Made by a program: the position numbers and the translations under genes. Of a stretch of 64,000 nt of DNA, positions 34,425 through 43,239 are shown in pieces. Location of the stretch: NCBI RefSeq assembly GCF_010119205.1, contig NZ_WRXM01000001.1, positions 1,488,001 through 1,552,000 of the forward strand, given 5' to 3'. How positions within the stretch are numbered: position 1 is the stretch's first letter; the number at the start of each line of letters is the position of its first letter. The notes beneath the pieces are model-generated. The model was given only the letters and a program-made list of their open reading frames with translations, ran no database searches and had not been told where the DNA came from. Source of the DNA: Haloarcula limicola (GTDB lineage Archaea; Halobacteriota; Halobacteria; Halobacteriales; Haloarculaceae).

Positions 34425-35087
34425 CTACGCCGGTTTCTCGCCGACGACGAAGGTCCACCACTTGACGAACTGCGTGCGCCGATAGGCCTCGTGGAGGTGT
34501 TTCGAGAGGTCGGATTCGGCGATGCTCGCGACCATGAGCGGCGAGCCGAGCGTCCGCTTCGCCACCACGTCGAACTCCCGGGCCACGAGTTCGTAGACGT
34601 CGGCCTCCGAGAGGTGCCCGTAGATGTCGGTGTCCTCCTCGAGGAGGCCGAGTCGGAAGGCGACTCCCTTCGTCAGTCGCCGATACAGCCCCGGAGTCCC
34701 CTCCAGAAGGACGATTCTGCCGCCGGGTTCCAGGACGCGCGCGGCCTCGCTGAGAATCCGTGGGCGATCCTCGGGCGGGACGTGATGGAGAAACCGCCGG
34801 CCGACGACGGTCCCGAACGCCGCGTCTTCGAACGGCAACGAGCGCGCGTCGCCGGCGACCGCCGGGTTGGAAACGCACTGAGCGTTCGACGGCCACCCCT
34901 CCAGGCCGACGTCCGCCGCCGGGTGCATGTGCTGTCCGAACGCGATCTCGAGCGTTCGCCCCGAGAGATTCTCCGAGATGAGCGCGTCGTGGTGCCGGTA
35001 AATCCGCGCCAGCAGCGGATGACGGCGGATCTCCCGGGGTTGCTCTACGATGGCACCGTCTTGGACGTCCCAGGTGGCCTCTGACAT
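34425..35087 (-). CDS. SAM-dependent methyltransferase (class I)
   Basis: 220 residues. The SAM-binding motif I is seen as LEIAFGQHMHPAADVG, motif II as DARSLPFEDAAFGTVVGRRF, and the post-motif LHHVPPEDRPRILSEAARVL is typical of Methyltransf_11. The motif I Gly pattern is degenerate (AFGQ in place of GxGxG). The substrate is unknown; small molecules or lipids are the usual targets of this group. A TATA-like TATAAACAAA on the minus strand (35134-35125) lies about 40 nt before the start. Confidence 0.8.
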   Translation of the reverse strand: MSEATWDVQDGAIVEQPREIRRHPLLARIYRHHDALISENLSGRTLEIAFGQHMHPAADVGLEGWPSNAQCVSNPAVAGDARSLPFEDAAFGTVVGRRFLHHVPPEDRPRILSEAARVLEPGGRIVLLEGTPGLYRRLTKGVAFRLGLLEEDTDIYGHLSEADVYELVAREFDVVAKRTLGSPLMVASIAESDLSKHLHEAYRRTQFVKWWTFVVGEKPA

Positions 35088-35124
35088 AGTCGATCCTCGG
35101 TGTCCCCGCTACCCGGGTGCCATA

Positions 35125-35134
35125 TTTGTTTATA
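35125..35134 (-). promoter_or_regulatory. TATA box for the methyltransferase gene
   Basis: TATAAACAAA on the minus strand, about 40 nt before the ATG at 35087. The rest of 35088-35344 shows no coding sequence. Confidence 0.45.
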
Positions 35135-35344
35135 GAGGGTCTAAGCGGCCGAAATTGTGTCTTTCGAGGACATGTTTCTCGTCCGGTACTCACCGCGTAG
35201 TCGGCAGATAGGGACGCCGTCGGGCGGCGAAACTATCGCCGTGACGCGGCGGCTTTCGGACGGTACGCTCCGCGAGCTCCCCGCTCTCCCGTCGGTCGGT
35301 ACGACCGATCGACAGAAAGGCCGGTTCGACAGCGATTCGGCGCG

Positions 35345-35695
35345 TTACTTGCCGGAGTCGTCGTCGCTCTCGACGTCGATGCGGAGGGGTCCCTGGTCGT
35401 CGTCCTCGCTCTCGCCCAGGAACTTAGAGCGCACGTCGTCGGCGAAGGACTGCACCTGGTTGCGCAGCGTCTTGACCTCCTCCTCGAACTCGTCGACCTC
35501 TCGCTCGACGTAGTGGACGTGACGAGTGGGGATTCGGCGGACGATGTCCCAGTCCCCGTCCTCGTCGTCGCCCATCTTGACTATCCAGTGATCCTGGAAG
35601 TACGCGAGGTGCTCGTTCTGGACCGTCCGCTCGACGGTGCCGTCCTCCGGTGTCTCGTAGACGATCGTCGCCTCGCCGAGGTCTTCCTCTGCCAT
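35345..35695 (-). CDS. Conserved haloarchaeal protein, unknown function
   Basis: 116 residues from the ATG at 35695; a GTG 9 nt earlier is a weaker choice. An N-terminal beta domain (VYETPEDGTVERTVQNEHLAY-type, to about residue 60) binds nothing recognisable. A helix predicted as coiled coil (REVDEFEEEVKTLRNQVQSF) and an acidic tail follow. It is soluble. The likely role, as a small regulatory or scaffold protein, is not established. Confidence 0.6.
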   Translation of the reverse strand: MAEEDLGEATIVYETPEDGTVERTVQNEHLAYFQDHWIVKMGDDEDGDWDIVRRIPTRHVHYVEREVDEFEEEVKTLRNQVQSFADDVRSKFLGESEDDDQGPLRIDVESDDDSGK

Positions 35696-35821
35696 GGCGG
35701 CCACGACGAGCGGGTGCGTGTTAGGTACTGTGCCTGCTCACGCGACACTGGAATAAACTTTCAACCGGTGTATGTTTCTTCTTTCGATGCCCCCTTTCGG
35801 GTCTCCGGTGTACGGCTCGTG

Positions 35822-36844
35822 ATGCCAGAGACTAACCGCGTCTATCGGCTGGCGAAGCGCCCCGAGGGGACACCGGACCGCGACACCTTCGAACTGTCCG
35901 AGGAATCGGTGCCCGACCCCGGCCCGGGCGAGGCGCTCGTGCGCACGCTGTATCTCTCCGTGGACCCCTACATGCGCGACCGGATGCGCGAGGGCGAGTC
36001 CTACGCCGAGCCGTGGGGCGTCGGCGACCCGCTGCGGGGCGGCGTCGTCGGCGAAGTCGTCGAAGCGAACGGCGCGGGCTTCGAGGCCGGCGACGTCGTC
36101 ACCGGGAACCTCCAGTGGGCCGACTATGCCACCGCGCCCGGTCCGGAACTGACGCCGGTCGACCCCGACGTCGCGCCCGTCTCGACGGCGCTCGGCGTCC
36201 TCGGGATGCCGGGACTGACCGCGTACTTCGGCACCCGAGAGGTCGCCCAGCCGTCGGCCGGTGACACGTTCGTCGTCACCGGCGCGGCCGGTGCCGTCGG
36301 CTCCGTTGCCGGGCAACTGGCAAAGCTACAGGGCGCTCGCGTGGTCGGTTTCACCGGTTCCGACGAAAAGGTCGAGTTCCTCGAAGACGACCTCGGGTTC
36401 GACACCGCGATCAACTATAAGCAGACGGACGACTACCGCGCGGCCCTCCGGGAGGCCGCGCCCGACGGCGTCGACGCGTACTTCGACAACGTCGGGGGCG
36501 AGATCACGGACGCCGTCTTCACGCAGTTGAACGTCGACGCGCGCGTGGCCGTCTGCGGTCAGATCTCGCAGTACAACGACGAGGAGACGCCGGTCGGGCC
36601 GCGAAAGCTCGGCCAACTCATCCAGTCGCGGGCCACCGTCCGCGGATTCCTCGTCGGCGACTTCGAGCCGCGCTTCGAGCAGGCCACCCAGCGGTTGGGT
36701 GAGTGGGTCGCCGCCGGCGACGTCGAGTACCGCGAGACGGTCACGGAGGGACTGGAGAACGCCCCGGACGCCTTCCTCGGCCTGTTCGAGGGAGAGAACA
36801 TCGGCAAGCAGCTCGTACAGGTCGGCGAGCGCGGAGATCAGTAG
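35822..36844 (+). CDS. Zinc-independent NADP-dependent oxidoreductase (MDR family)
   Basis: 340 residues from the ATG at 35822. It belongs to the medium-chain dehydrogenase/reductase family of the leukotriene-B4 dehydrogenase / CurA type: LYLSVDPYMRDRM near residue 40, the Rossmann motif VTGAAGAVGSVAGQLAK (about 153-170) and YFDNVGGEI. There are no zinc ligands. Such enzymes reduce activated double bonds or quinones with NADPH. TATA-like AATAAACTTT precedes it. It overlaps the convergent membrane-protein gene by a few bases. Confidence 0.88.
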   Translation: MPETNRVYRLAKRPEGTPDRDTFELSEESVPDPGPGEALVRTLYLSVDPYMRDRMREGESYAEPWGVGDPLRGGVVGEVVEANGAGFEAGDVVTGNLQWADYATAPGPELTPVDPDVAPVSTALGVLGMPGLTAYFGTREVAQPSAGDTFVVTGAAGAVGSVAGQLAKLQGARVVGFTGSDEKVEFLEDDLGFDTAINYKQTDDYRAALREAAPDGVDAYFDNVGGEITDAVFTQLNVDARVAVCGQISQYNDEETPVGPRKLGQLIQSRATVRGFLVGDFEPRFEQATQRLGEWVAAGDVEYRETVTEGLENAPDAFLGLFEGENIGKQLVQVGERGDQ

Positions 36845-37341
36845 TCCCGAACGGCGGCGACGATGCCGGCGGTCTGGCCGACGTTCGTCAGCGTCAGTCC
36901 GGCGAGCACCAACGCCGAGGCGGGGAGAGAGACGCCCGCGAGGTAGACGACCACGCCCGCTGCGCTCGCCGCGGCCCCGCCGGTGTACGCCCACGGAGTG
37001 CGGTCGACGCGTCGGCCGGTGTAGGCGAGACCGACCGCGGGGACGACCATCCAACCGACCACGGTGGCAGTCAGCAGCGGTTCGACGTCGCCGAGCAGTC
37101 CGGCGATACCCGCCAGCGTGATCGGGATGCCGACGACCAGCACGCGTCGCCACACCAGCAGCACTCCGTCGGTCATCTCCCGCCACGAGAGGGCGGCGAA
37201 CGCGGCGAGTATCGTCGCCATGACGACGTGTGCGATGAGTACCGTCCGGGCGGCCAGCAGACCGAGGTGGGCGGCCGTCGCAAACGTCCACGCCAGCGGG
37301 ACGAGGACGACCGGGCCGTTCTCTCTGAGTCCGCGGAGCAC
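36838..37341 (-). CDS. Multi-helix membrane protein, unknown
   Basis: 167 residues if started at the GTG at 37341; a longer in-frame extension runs antisense through the cold-shock gene and is not protein-like. About six hydrophobic helices fill it (VPLAWTFATAAHLGLLAART, ILAAFAALSW, LVVGIPITLAGIAGLL, and others). The length and pattern resemble small haloarchaeal transporters or sensors without a name. The start is uncertain by up to 10 codons. Confidence 0.55.
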   Translation of the reverse strand: MLRGLRENGPVVLVPLAWTFATAAHLGLLAARTVLIAHVVMATILAAFAALSWREMTDGVLLVWRRVLVVGIPITLAGIAGLLGDVEPLLTATVVGWMVVPAVGLAYTGRRVDRTPWAYTGGAAASAAGVVVYLAGVSLPASALVLAGLTLTNVGQTAGIVAAVRDY

Positions 37342-37476
37342 GTTCCGTAGTCGGCAGCGACCGACAAGAACGGCTCGGAACCGGTAATCGGTCGCTGCCG
37401 TCGCTCTCTCGCCGTTTTCATGGCCTCTGACCGTATCGGAACTGTTATCCGTGGTCCCGGCGTCTCTGGAGATGCA

Positions 37477-37671
37477 ATGGCGAAAGGAACGGTTGATTTC
37501 TTCAACGACACTGGCGGTTACGGTTTCATCGACACTGAGGACGCGGACGAGGACGTTTTCTTCCACATGGAAGACGTCGGCGGCCCTGACCTCGAAGAGG
37601 GGCAGGAAGTCGAGTTCGACATCGAGCAGGCGGACAAGGGTCCGCGCGCAACCAACGTTACACGGCTCTAA
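37477..37671 (+). CDS. Cold shock protein, copy 1
   Basis: 64 residues, a canonical CspA-type OB fold. RNP1 is altered to GGYGFIDTE and RNP2 is DVFFHMEDV, both with the aromatic residues that stack on RNA. These proteins melt mRNA structure. A second, almost identical gene follows after only 2 nt. The gene is preceded by GGAG at about 8 nt from the ATG. The N-terminus MAKGTVDFFNDTGGY defines the start. Confidence 0.93.
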   Translation: MAKGTVDFFNDTGGYGFIDTEDADEDVFFHMEDVGGPDLEEGQEVEFDIEQADKGPRATNVTRL

Positions 37672-37673
37672 CA

Positions 37674-37868
37674 ATGGCGAAAGGCAAAGTCGACTTCTTC
37701 AACGACACAGGCGGGTACGGTTTCATCGACACTGAGGACGCAGACGAGGACGTTTTCTTCCACATGGAAGACGTCGGCGGCCCTGACCTCGAAGAGGGGC
37801 AGGAAGTCGAGTTCGACATCGAGCAGGCGGACAAGGGTCCGCGCGCGACGAACCTCGAACGGCTGTAA
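37674..37868 (+). CDS. Cold shock protein, copy 2
   Basis: 64 residues, differing from copy 1 mainly at the ends (KGKVDFF at the start and NLERL instead of NVTRL at the finish). From about 37525 and 37722 onward the two genes are nearly identical in DNA for some 130 bp, including synonymous sites, so the duplication is recent or kept alike by gene conversion. It begins 2 nt after the first stop, so both are on one message. A GGGCTTTTTG follows the stop. Confidence 0.93.
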   Translation: MAKGKVDFFNDTGGYGFIDTEDADEDVFFHMEDVGGPDLEEGQEVEFDIEQADKGPRATNLERL

Positions 37869-37885
37869 GACGGGCTTTTTGTCTA
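37869..37885 (+). terminator. T-run after the cold-shock pair
   Basis: GACGGGCTTTTTGTC directly after the second stop; a T-run of five in a GC-rich setting fits archaeal termination. Confidence 0.4.
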
Positions 37886-37953
37886 CAGTCTCGCAATTAT
37901 TCACACCGGCGAGCGGCTGCTATCGCCCAGCGTGCGACCGCCGTTGGCCGCGC

Positions 37954-38700
37954 TCACTCGACCGACAGCGGCGTCGCTGCCCGGTAGACGAGTTCCATCG
38001 GGAGCCCTGCGGCGTCCGCCGGCGGCTCGGACGGGAGCGTCCGCAGGTCACCGTCGCCGGGCCGCGCGGTGTAGGCGAGCGCAACGGCGTCTAAGACGTC
38101 GGCGACGGTCACGTCGCGGCCGGCGGTCGCCTCGGCCACTCGCTGGACCAGCGGTGCCGCGTCGCGGTCGTAGTTGACGAGCGTGCGCATCCGCTCCGCG
38201 TAGCCACCGGCCGTCTCGCGGGAGTACGCGAGCGGTTCCCCGGCGAAGGCGCGAAAGCAGAGCTCCGGGTGAGACTCGCGGACGACGGCGGCGGCCTCGG
38301 AGACCTCCCGGAGGAGTTCGTCACACATGGCGATCCCCTCGCGGCGAGCGAACGCCGCCTCCGAGAGCTCCGCGCCGCTCTTTCGCTCGTGAACGCGGTT
38401 CGCCGTGGAGTACCGGTGCTTTCGCGTGGCCTCTCGAACCGGCGGATCGAAGATCACGACGCTCCGAGGCCCGAGCACCGCGCGCGCGAGTTCGTCACAG
38501 CGCCGGACCGGATCGCCCGACTCGACGAGGCCGATGGGGACGTCTACCAGTATCCGCGCGGCGGTCTCCTCGTACCTCGACCAGCACTCGCCGATACTCT
38601 CGAAGGTTTCGGTGTGGTCGTAGCCGTCCGGTCCGAACGCGACCGCGAGGCACGACCCGTCGCCACAGACGACGCCCACGTACAGGTCCCCGACCATCAT
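37954..38700 (-). CDS. DUF429-family protein
   Basis: About 248 residues (start 38700 or 38697). It has the DUF429 pattern: an N-terminal RNase-H-like strand pair (VGVVCGDGSCLAVAF), VDVPIGL, and the basic motif RKHRYSTANRVHERKSG in the middle. The family has an RNase-H-like fold and predicted nuclease activity, but no proven substrate. It is soluble. Neighbours on either side are unrelated. Confidence 0.8.
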   Translation of the reverse strand: MMVGDLYVGVVCGDGSCLAVAFGPDGYDHTETFESIGECWSRYEETAARILVDVPIGLVESGDPVRRCDELARAVLGPRSVVIFDPPVREATRKHRYSTANRVHERKSGAELSEAAFARREGIAMCDELLREVSEAAAVVRESHPELCFRAFAGEPLAYSRETAGGYAERMRTLVNYDRDAAPLVQRVAEATAGRDVTVADVLDAVALAYTARPGDGDLRTLPSEPPADAAGLPMELVYRAATPLSVE

Positions 38701-38824
38701 TCGACTTCGGGGACCGGGGTGCAAAAGTCTGACCCGCGTTTGGTCGCTAAGTCGTCACGTCTTCCGGCGGTTTATCGACCGATTCCCCACCAACCATTTC
38801 TCCGTGTCGGCCCACGGGACGGAC

Positions 38825-39532
38825 ATGGACGGCGTCGTACTGGCGGCCGGGAAGGGGACCCGAATGCGGCCGCTCACCGAGGAACGACCGAAGGGGCTGG
38901 TCGAAGTCGCCGGAAAGCCGCTCCTCTCCTACGCGTTCGACGCGCTGCTGTCGGTCGGCTGTGACCGGCTGGTCGCCGTGGTCGGCTATCGGGGCGACGA
39001 CGTCGTCGCTCGCTACGGCGAGTCGTATCGGGAGACGCCGCTCGTCTACGTCGAACAGGCCGAGCGGCTCGGAACGGCCCACGCCCTCCGGCAGACGCTT
39101 CCCGTCGAAGACTCGCCCGTGGTCGTGATGAACGGCGACAACGTCTGTCGAGCGAACCTCGACGCCGTCGTCCGGCGACACCGCGAGACAGAGGCCGCCG
39201 CGACGCTGCTGGTCGAATCCGTCGCGCGCGAGCGGGCCCGGACGACCGGCGTCGTCGAGACGGACGCCGACGGCCGCGTCACCGGCCTCGTCGAGAAACC
39301 CGAGGACCCGCCGTCGACGCTCGTCACGCGCGGGTTCTACGTCTTCGACGCCGCGATCGACCCGGCGCTCCGTCTCGTCACGCCGTCGGCCCGCGGCGAG
39401 TACGAACTCGCCGACGCCGTCGACCTCCTCGTCCACGCGGGCCACCGCGTCGAGGCGGTCGAACTCGACGGCTGGTGTCACAACGTGAACGAACCCGCCG
39501 ACCGCGAGCGCGTCGCCGACCGACTGCGGTAG
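38825..39532 (+). CDS. Sugar-phosphate nucleotidyltransferase
   Basis: 235 residues from the ATG at 38825. It opens with MDGVVLAAGKGTRMRPLTEE, the NTP-binding signature of the GlmU/RfbA family, and has the metal-binding VMNGDNV. The length is that of a bare nucleotidyltransferase domain without the left-handed helix extension of GlmU, so it makes an NDP-sugar and does not acetylate. Glucose-1-phosphate thymidylyl/uridylyltransferase is most likely, but the sugar is not fixed. Its product would feed glycan synthesis such as S-layer or exopolysaccharide. Confidence 0.85.
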   Translation: MDGVVLAAGKGTRMRPLTEERPKGLVEVAGKPLLSYAFDALLSVGCDRLVAVVGYRGDDVVARYGESYRETPLVYVEQAERLGTAHALRQTLPVEDSPVVVMNGDNVCRANLDAVVRRHRETEAAATLLVESVARERARTTGVVETDADGRVTGLVEKPEDPPSTLVTRGFYVFDAAIDPALRLVTPSARGEYELADAVDLLVHAGHRVEAVELDGWCHNVNEPADRERVADRLR

Positions 39533-39604
39533 CTATCGAGCCGGGGAGACGGAGAAGACGGAGGAGACGGAGAAAACGGAGGAGACGAAGGAGGTGCGGT
39601 CGAG

Positions 39605-40687
39605 TTACCCTTCCATCCCGCTGAACGACAGGCCGCCCTCGATGTACCGCTGTGCGAAGAGGTACACGAGCATGATCGGCAGCGCGAAGGTGAGCGCGAA
39701 CGCGGAGAAGCGCGCCCACGGGATGGAGTACTCGCCGACCAGCGAGTACAGGCCGACCGGGAGGGTGTAGTTCTCCGTGCCCAGCAGCGTCTGGGCGACG
39801 ACGAACTCGGTCCACCCGGTGAGGAAGATGAAGATGAACACCGTCGCCAGTCCGGCGGCGGACATCGGGAGGATGACCTCCGTGACGACCCGCCACGGCG
39901 GCGCGCCGTCGACGACGGCCGCCTCCTCGTAGGAGACCGGGATTCCGTCCATGTAGGTCTTCAACAGCCACGTGTTGAACGGCACGGCCGTCGCGGCGTA
40001 GTAGACTGACAGCGCCAACTTGCTGTTGTTGATACCGAACTGGACGTAGAGAGCGTACATCCCGATGAGCAGGGCGACACCGAGGCCGCCACCGATCTGC
40101 GTGAACAGGACGTAAGCGAACAGCACCTTCCGGCGGAGGAGGAACTCTTTCCGCGAGAGCGCGTACGACGCCGGGATGATGAGCGCCATCGAGATGAGCA
40201 CCGTCGGGATCGCGACGGTGACGCTGTTCCAGAGGAACTTCTTGAACGCGGACGGCCTGTCGACGCCGTAAGCGGAGGCGTCGAGCAGCGTGATCTCCGG
40301 CGTGTTGAACACGAGCGAGAGGTCGGTCAGCGGGATGCCGACGCCGATCGTGTAGCCGGGGACGATGAGGTCGCCCACCACCCAGATGAACGGCTTGAGC
40401 GTCGGGTTATCCGGGAACAATCGGAAGCTCTCGGAGGTGTACAGCGACGACCCGCTCCCGGACAGCGCAGCCATCAGGATCCAGTAGATGGGGAACAGGA
40501 GCGCGAGCACCATTATCGTCGCGAGGACCGTCGAGACGGCGACTTTCACGACCTCTGAGGCCGGCACTTCGCCCCGTTGGACGGCCTCGTAGGTGTACTT
40601 CCAGTTCCGAACCGTGTCGACCGGGGTCATCGCGACGTTCTTCACGTCGGTCTTGAGCTTTCGACCGATGCCCGAGAGGATTCCCAT
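39605..40687 (-). CDS. malG: Maltose-type ABC permease, MalG-like
   Basis: 360 residues. Six membrane helices and the permease EAA loop (YEEAAVVDGAPPWRVVTEVI) identify it as the MalG-type subunit. An N-terminal extension of about 50 residues precedes the first helix, and a large loop follows it (about residues 75-160). Together with MalF it forms the channel for maltose or maltodextrin. The gene follows malF with a 1-nt overlap, so the order is malE-malF-malG. The substrate is inferred from the amylase, the solute-binding protein and the GH15 genes nearby. Confidence 0.88.
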   Translation of the reverse strand: MGILSGIGRKLKTDVKNVAMTPVDTVRNWKYTYEAVQRGEVPASEVVKVAVSTVLATIMVLALLFPIYWILMAALSGSGSSLYTSESFRLFPDNPTLKPFIWVVGDLIVPGYTIGVGIPLTDLSLVFNTPEITLLDASAYGVDRPSAFKKFLWNSVTVAIPTVLISMALIIPASYALSRKEFLLRRKVLFAYVLFTQIGGGLGVALLIGMYALYVQFGINNSKLALSVYYAATAVPFNTWLLKTYMDGIPVSYEEAAVVDGAPPWRVVTEVILPMSAAGLATVFIFIFLTGWTEFVVAQTLLGTENYTLPVGLYSLVGEYSIPWARFSAFALTFALPIMLVYLFAQRYIEGGLSFSGMEG

Positions 40688-41649
40688 CAGTCGCTCACCC
40701 CGTCGGCGAGTCTACCCTTCTTCACGTTGAGCCACATGAACGCGCCGATGAATATCAGCGCGATGATGCTGATGGTGGCGCCGCGACCGTACTCCTGGAA
40801 CTGCAGCGCTTCGCGGTAGCCGTAGACGACCAGCAGTTCGTTCGCCCGCGCGGGACCCCCTTCGTTGAACACGAAGGGGATGAGGAACTGCTGGAACGAC
40901 GCCGCGGACGTCAGGATGGTCGCGAACAGCACCGGTCGCTTGATCGAGGGAAGCGTGATGTGGAAGAACCGGGAGACGAAGCCGGCACCGTCGACGACGG
41001 CGGCCTCGTGCAGTTCCTCCGAGACGTCCTGGAGCGCGCTCACGGTGATGATGACCATGAACGGGTACGCGAGCCACGCCTCCGTGATGTTGTACGCCAT
41101 GAACGCCGTCCAGCGCCCCGAGAGCCACGCGACCGGTTGCATCCCGATTCCGGTGAGGAACTGGTTCATCAGCCCGAACTGCGCGGAGCTGAAGATACCG
41201 CGCCACACCGTGATGATGAAGATGGGCGGCAGCCCCATCGGGAAGATGATGAACGAGCGCAGGAAGCGCTTCCCGCGGACGAGGTCGCTGGTGACGACCA
41301 GCGCGATGGAGATGCTGACGACGATCTTCAGCGTGACGCTCGTCGCGACGAACAGCCACGTCACGCCAAAGGAGTTCCAGAACTCGGGGTCGGTCAGCAC
41401 GTTGGCGTAGTTCCGGAGGCCGACGAACGACGCGTCACCGAACGTCAACACGGCGACGACGCCTTCACCGGCGAAGAGATTCGCCGGCTCGGCGTTAGTG
41501 AAGGAGATCCCGATGAGATACACGACCGGAAACAGCATGAACGCCGAGAAGATGAACAGGCCGGGGAGGACCAGCAGCAGCGACGCGTCCCCGCGGCTCA
41601 GGAACGGCACCTTCTCGACGCGGTTCGCGACTCGTGTTGCCGTACTCAT
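40687..41649 (-). CDS. malF: Maltose-type ABC permease, MalF-like
   Basis: 320 residues with six helices. It has the EAA motif HEAAVVDGAGFVSRFFHITL and the C-terminal SIIALIFIGAFMWLN helix. It lacks the large periplasmic insertion of E. coli MalF, as in most archaea. The start overlaps no gene; the stop overlaps the malG start. It pairs with MalG as a heterodimeric channel, driven by MalK encoded at 45465. Confidence 0.88.
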   Translation of the reverse strand: MSTATRVANRVEKVPFLSRGDASLLLVLPGLFIFSAFMLFPVVYLIGISFTNAEPANLFAGEGVVAVLTFGDASFVGLRNYANVLTDPEFWNSFGVTWLFVATSVTLKIVVSISIALVVTSDLVRGKRFLRSFIIFPMGLPPIFIITVWRGIFSSAQFGLMNQFLTGIGMQPVAWLSGRWTAFMAYNITEAWLAYPFMVIITVSALQDVSEELHEAAVVDGAGFVSRFFHITLPSIKRPVLFATILTSAASFQQFLIPFVFNEGGPARANELLVVYGYREALQFQEYGRGATISIIALIFIGAFMWLNVKKGRLADGVSD

Positions 41650-41660
41650 ATCGGATATGA

Positions 41661-42947
41661 TTACCAGTTGCTGCGGATGTCCTTCGCGGCGGTCGTGAGC
41701 GCCTGTTCAGGGGTGGCGTCGCCGTTGAACGCCTTGACGAGCGCGCTGTCGACCGGGCCCCACACGTCGTCCATCTTGGGGTGGGCGGGCATCGGCGTCC
41801 CCATGTCGACGGAACTGGAGAAGGCCTGGACGGTGGCGGGCAGGTCGTCGCCCTGGGCGACGCTCTTGAGAACCGGGATGGAGCCCTGATTCTCCGCGAG
41901 GGAGCGGATGTGGTCCTCGTTCGTCGTGTACCACTCGGCGAACGTCCGCGCGGCGGCCGCGGACGGACCGCCGCTCTCCATGGCTTTGGCGAAGTACCAG
42001 AGTTGAATCCCGGTGTAGGGGTTCGGCGTTCCCTCGCTCATCTCGGGGAACGGTATCACCTCGTAGTTGAGGTCGTTCCCGTTGAGCGCTGCGAGCGACC
42101 ACGGGCCGTTGATAGTGATCGCGGCGTTCCCCTCGTTGAACGCGGCCGCCTGTGGCGAGTACTTCGGGTCCTTCGGCATGTACGGTTTGAAGTTCTCGAC
42201 GATGAACTCGAGCCCGCGGACGAACTCGTCCTCCGCGATACCCAACTGCGGATCGCTGTCGGCCTTGAAGAAGTAACCGCCGAAGGCCTGTAGCCACCCG
42301 CTGGTGAAGTAGGAGTTGATCGGGTAGCTGAGCCCGTACTGACCGTTGTCGGGATCGTGGTGCTTCTCGATCGTGCTGATCATCTCGTCGACGCTGCTCG
42401 GGACGGAGTCGACGATGTCCGTGTTGACGATGGGAGTGACGGTTTCGGCACCGTACGGGAGACCGATGACCTTCCCGTCGTACTTGGCCGCCTGTCGAGC
42501 CGTTTCGGTATAGACGTTCATGTCGACCGAGAGCTGGTCGCCCTGACCGACGATGAAGCCCTGTTCGTAGGTGTTGCCCGCCCAGTCGTGCGCCCAGTCG
42601 AAGATCTGCGGGCCTTCGCCGGCCGGGATCGCGCTCGACGTCTTCTGCTGGAGGTCGGAGATATCCGCTCCCTCGATAGTGTGACGCTTCTGCTCGTTGA
42701 ACTCCTTGATTATATCCTGACGCGTCGCCAGCTCGCTCTCGGAGAGCGAGTACCACGCGGTCGCGGTCCCGGCGGGACCCTGACTCTCCGTGCCACTGCT
42801 CCCGTCGGAGTCGGTACCGCCGGAGCCACCGTCGCCACCGTCACCGCCGCCGTCGCCGCCGTCTTCCTGTACGCTACAGCCAGCGATCGCCGTTGCAGCT
42901 CCGATACCACCGAGTTGCTTGATCAGCGTTCTGCGGTCCATTGTCAT
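41661..42947 (-). CDS. malE: Tat lipoprotein, maltodextrin-binding MalE-like
   Basis: 428 residues from the ATG at 42947 (42941 is also possible). A twin-Arg leader (DRRTLIKQLGG) ends in the lipobox IAGC with Cys24, then a Gly/Ser/Asp-rich linker. The rest is an extracellular solute-binding protein of family 1, with KVIGLPYGAETV and INGPWSLAAL typical of maltose-binding proteins. It is held in the outer leaflet by the lipid and delivers sugar to MalFG. It is the first gene of the malEFG operon and is divergent from the GH13 gene. Confidence 0.88.
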   Translation of the reverse strand: MTMDRRTLIKQLGGIGAATAIAGCSVQEDGGDGGGDGGDGGSGGTDSDGSSGTESQGPAGTATAWYSLSESELATRQDIIKEFNEQKRHTIEGADISDLQQKTSSAIPAGEGPQIFDWAHDWAGNTYEQGFIVGQGDQLSVDMNVYTETARQAAKYDGKVIGLPYGAETVTPIVNTDIVDSVPSSVDEMISTIEKHHDPDNGQYGLSYPINSYFTSGWLQAFGGYFFKADSDPQLGIAEDEFVRGLEFIVENFKPYMPKDPKYSPQAAAFNEGNAAITINGPWSLAALNGNDLNYEVIPFPEMSEGTPNPYTGIQLWYFAKAMESGGPSAAAARTFAEWYTTNEDHIRSLAENQGSIPVLKSVAQGDDLPATVQAFSSSVDMGTPMPAHPKMDDVWGPVDSALVKAFNGDATPEQALTTAAKDIRSNW

Positions 42948-43239
42948 GGATGGATAATGGATGAAATAGTCTTTCACAACTTAAATCATTCGGATACTCA
43001 CGAACGTTCATCATATATATCCCGACTGCTGCGGCTCGCGGCGGGCGAAGAATACGACGAGCAGACGGGCCGAACGACCGACTATCTGGCTCTCAGAACG
43101 TAAATTATCCTCCATGCACAAAAGTGCTACGAAATTATACTTCAGCTCTTTACGGAATCGTTGAAACGATGGTGAACTACTCGAACGAAGATCGAAAACG
43201 AGGGCAACAGTAAAATAGCGGGCTGGCAACGCTTGGGCT
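42948..43239. promoter_or_regulatory. Divergent malE / GH13 promoter region
   Basis: AT-rich, 292 bp. For malE (minus) TATA candidates are ATATATAT (43013-43020) and ATTTAAG (42981-42987). For the GH13 gene (plus) TAAAATA (43211-43217) lies 23-29 nt before the ATG, a leaderless layout. A palindrome GAACGTTC is at 43002-43009, beside TACTCACGAACG (42996-43007); TACTCGAACG recurs at about 43168. These may be regulator half-sites. Confidence 0.5.

Noticed and set aside
37342-37674. N-terminal extension of the membrane protein through the cold-shock gene
   Set aside because: Antisense to the clear CspA-type gene; the same shadow peptide appears opposite both copies.
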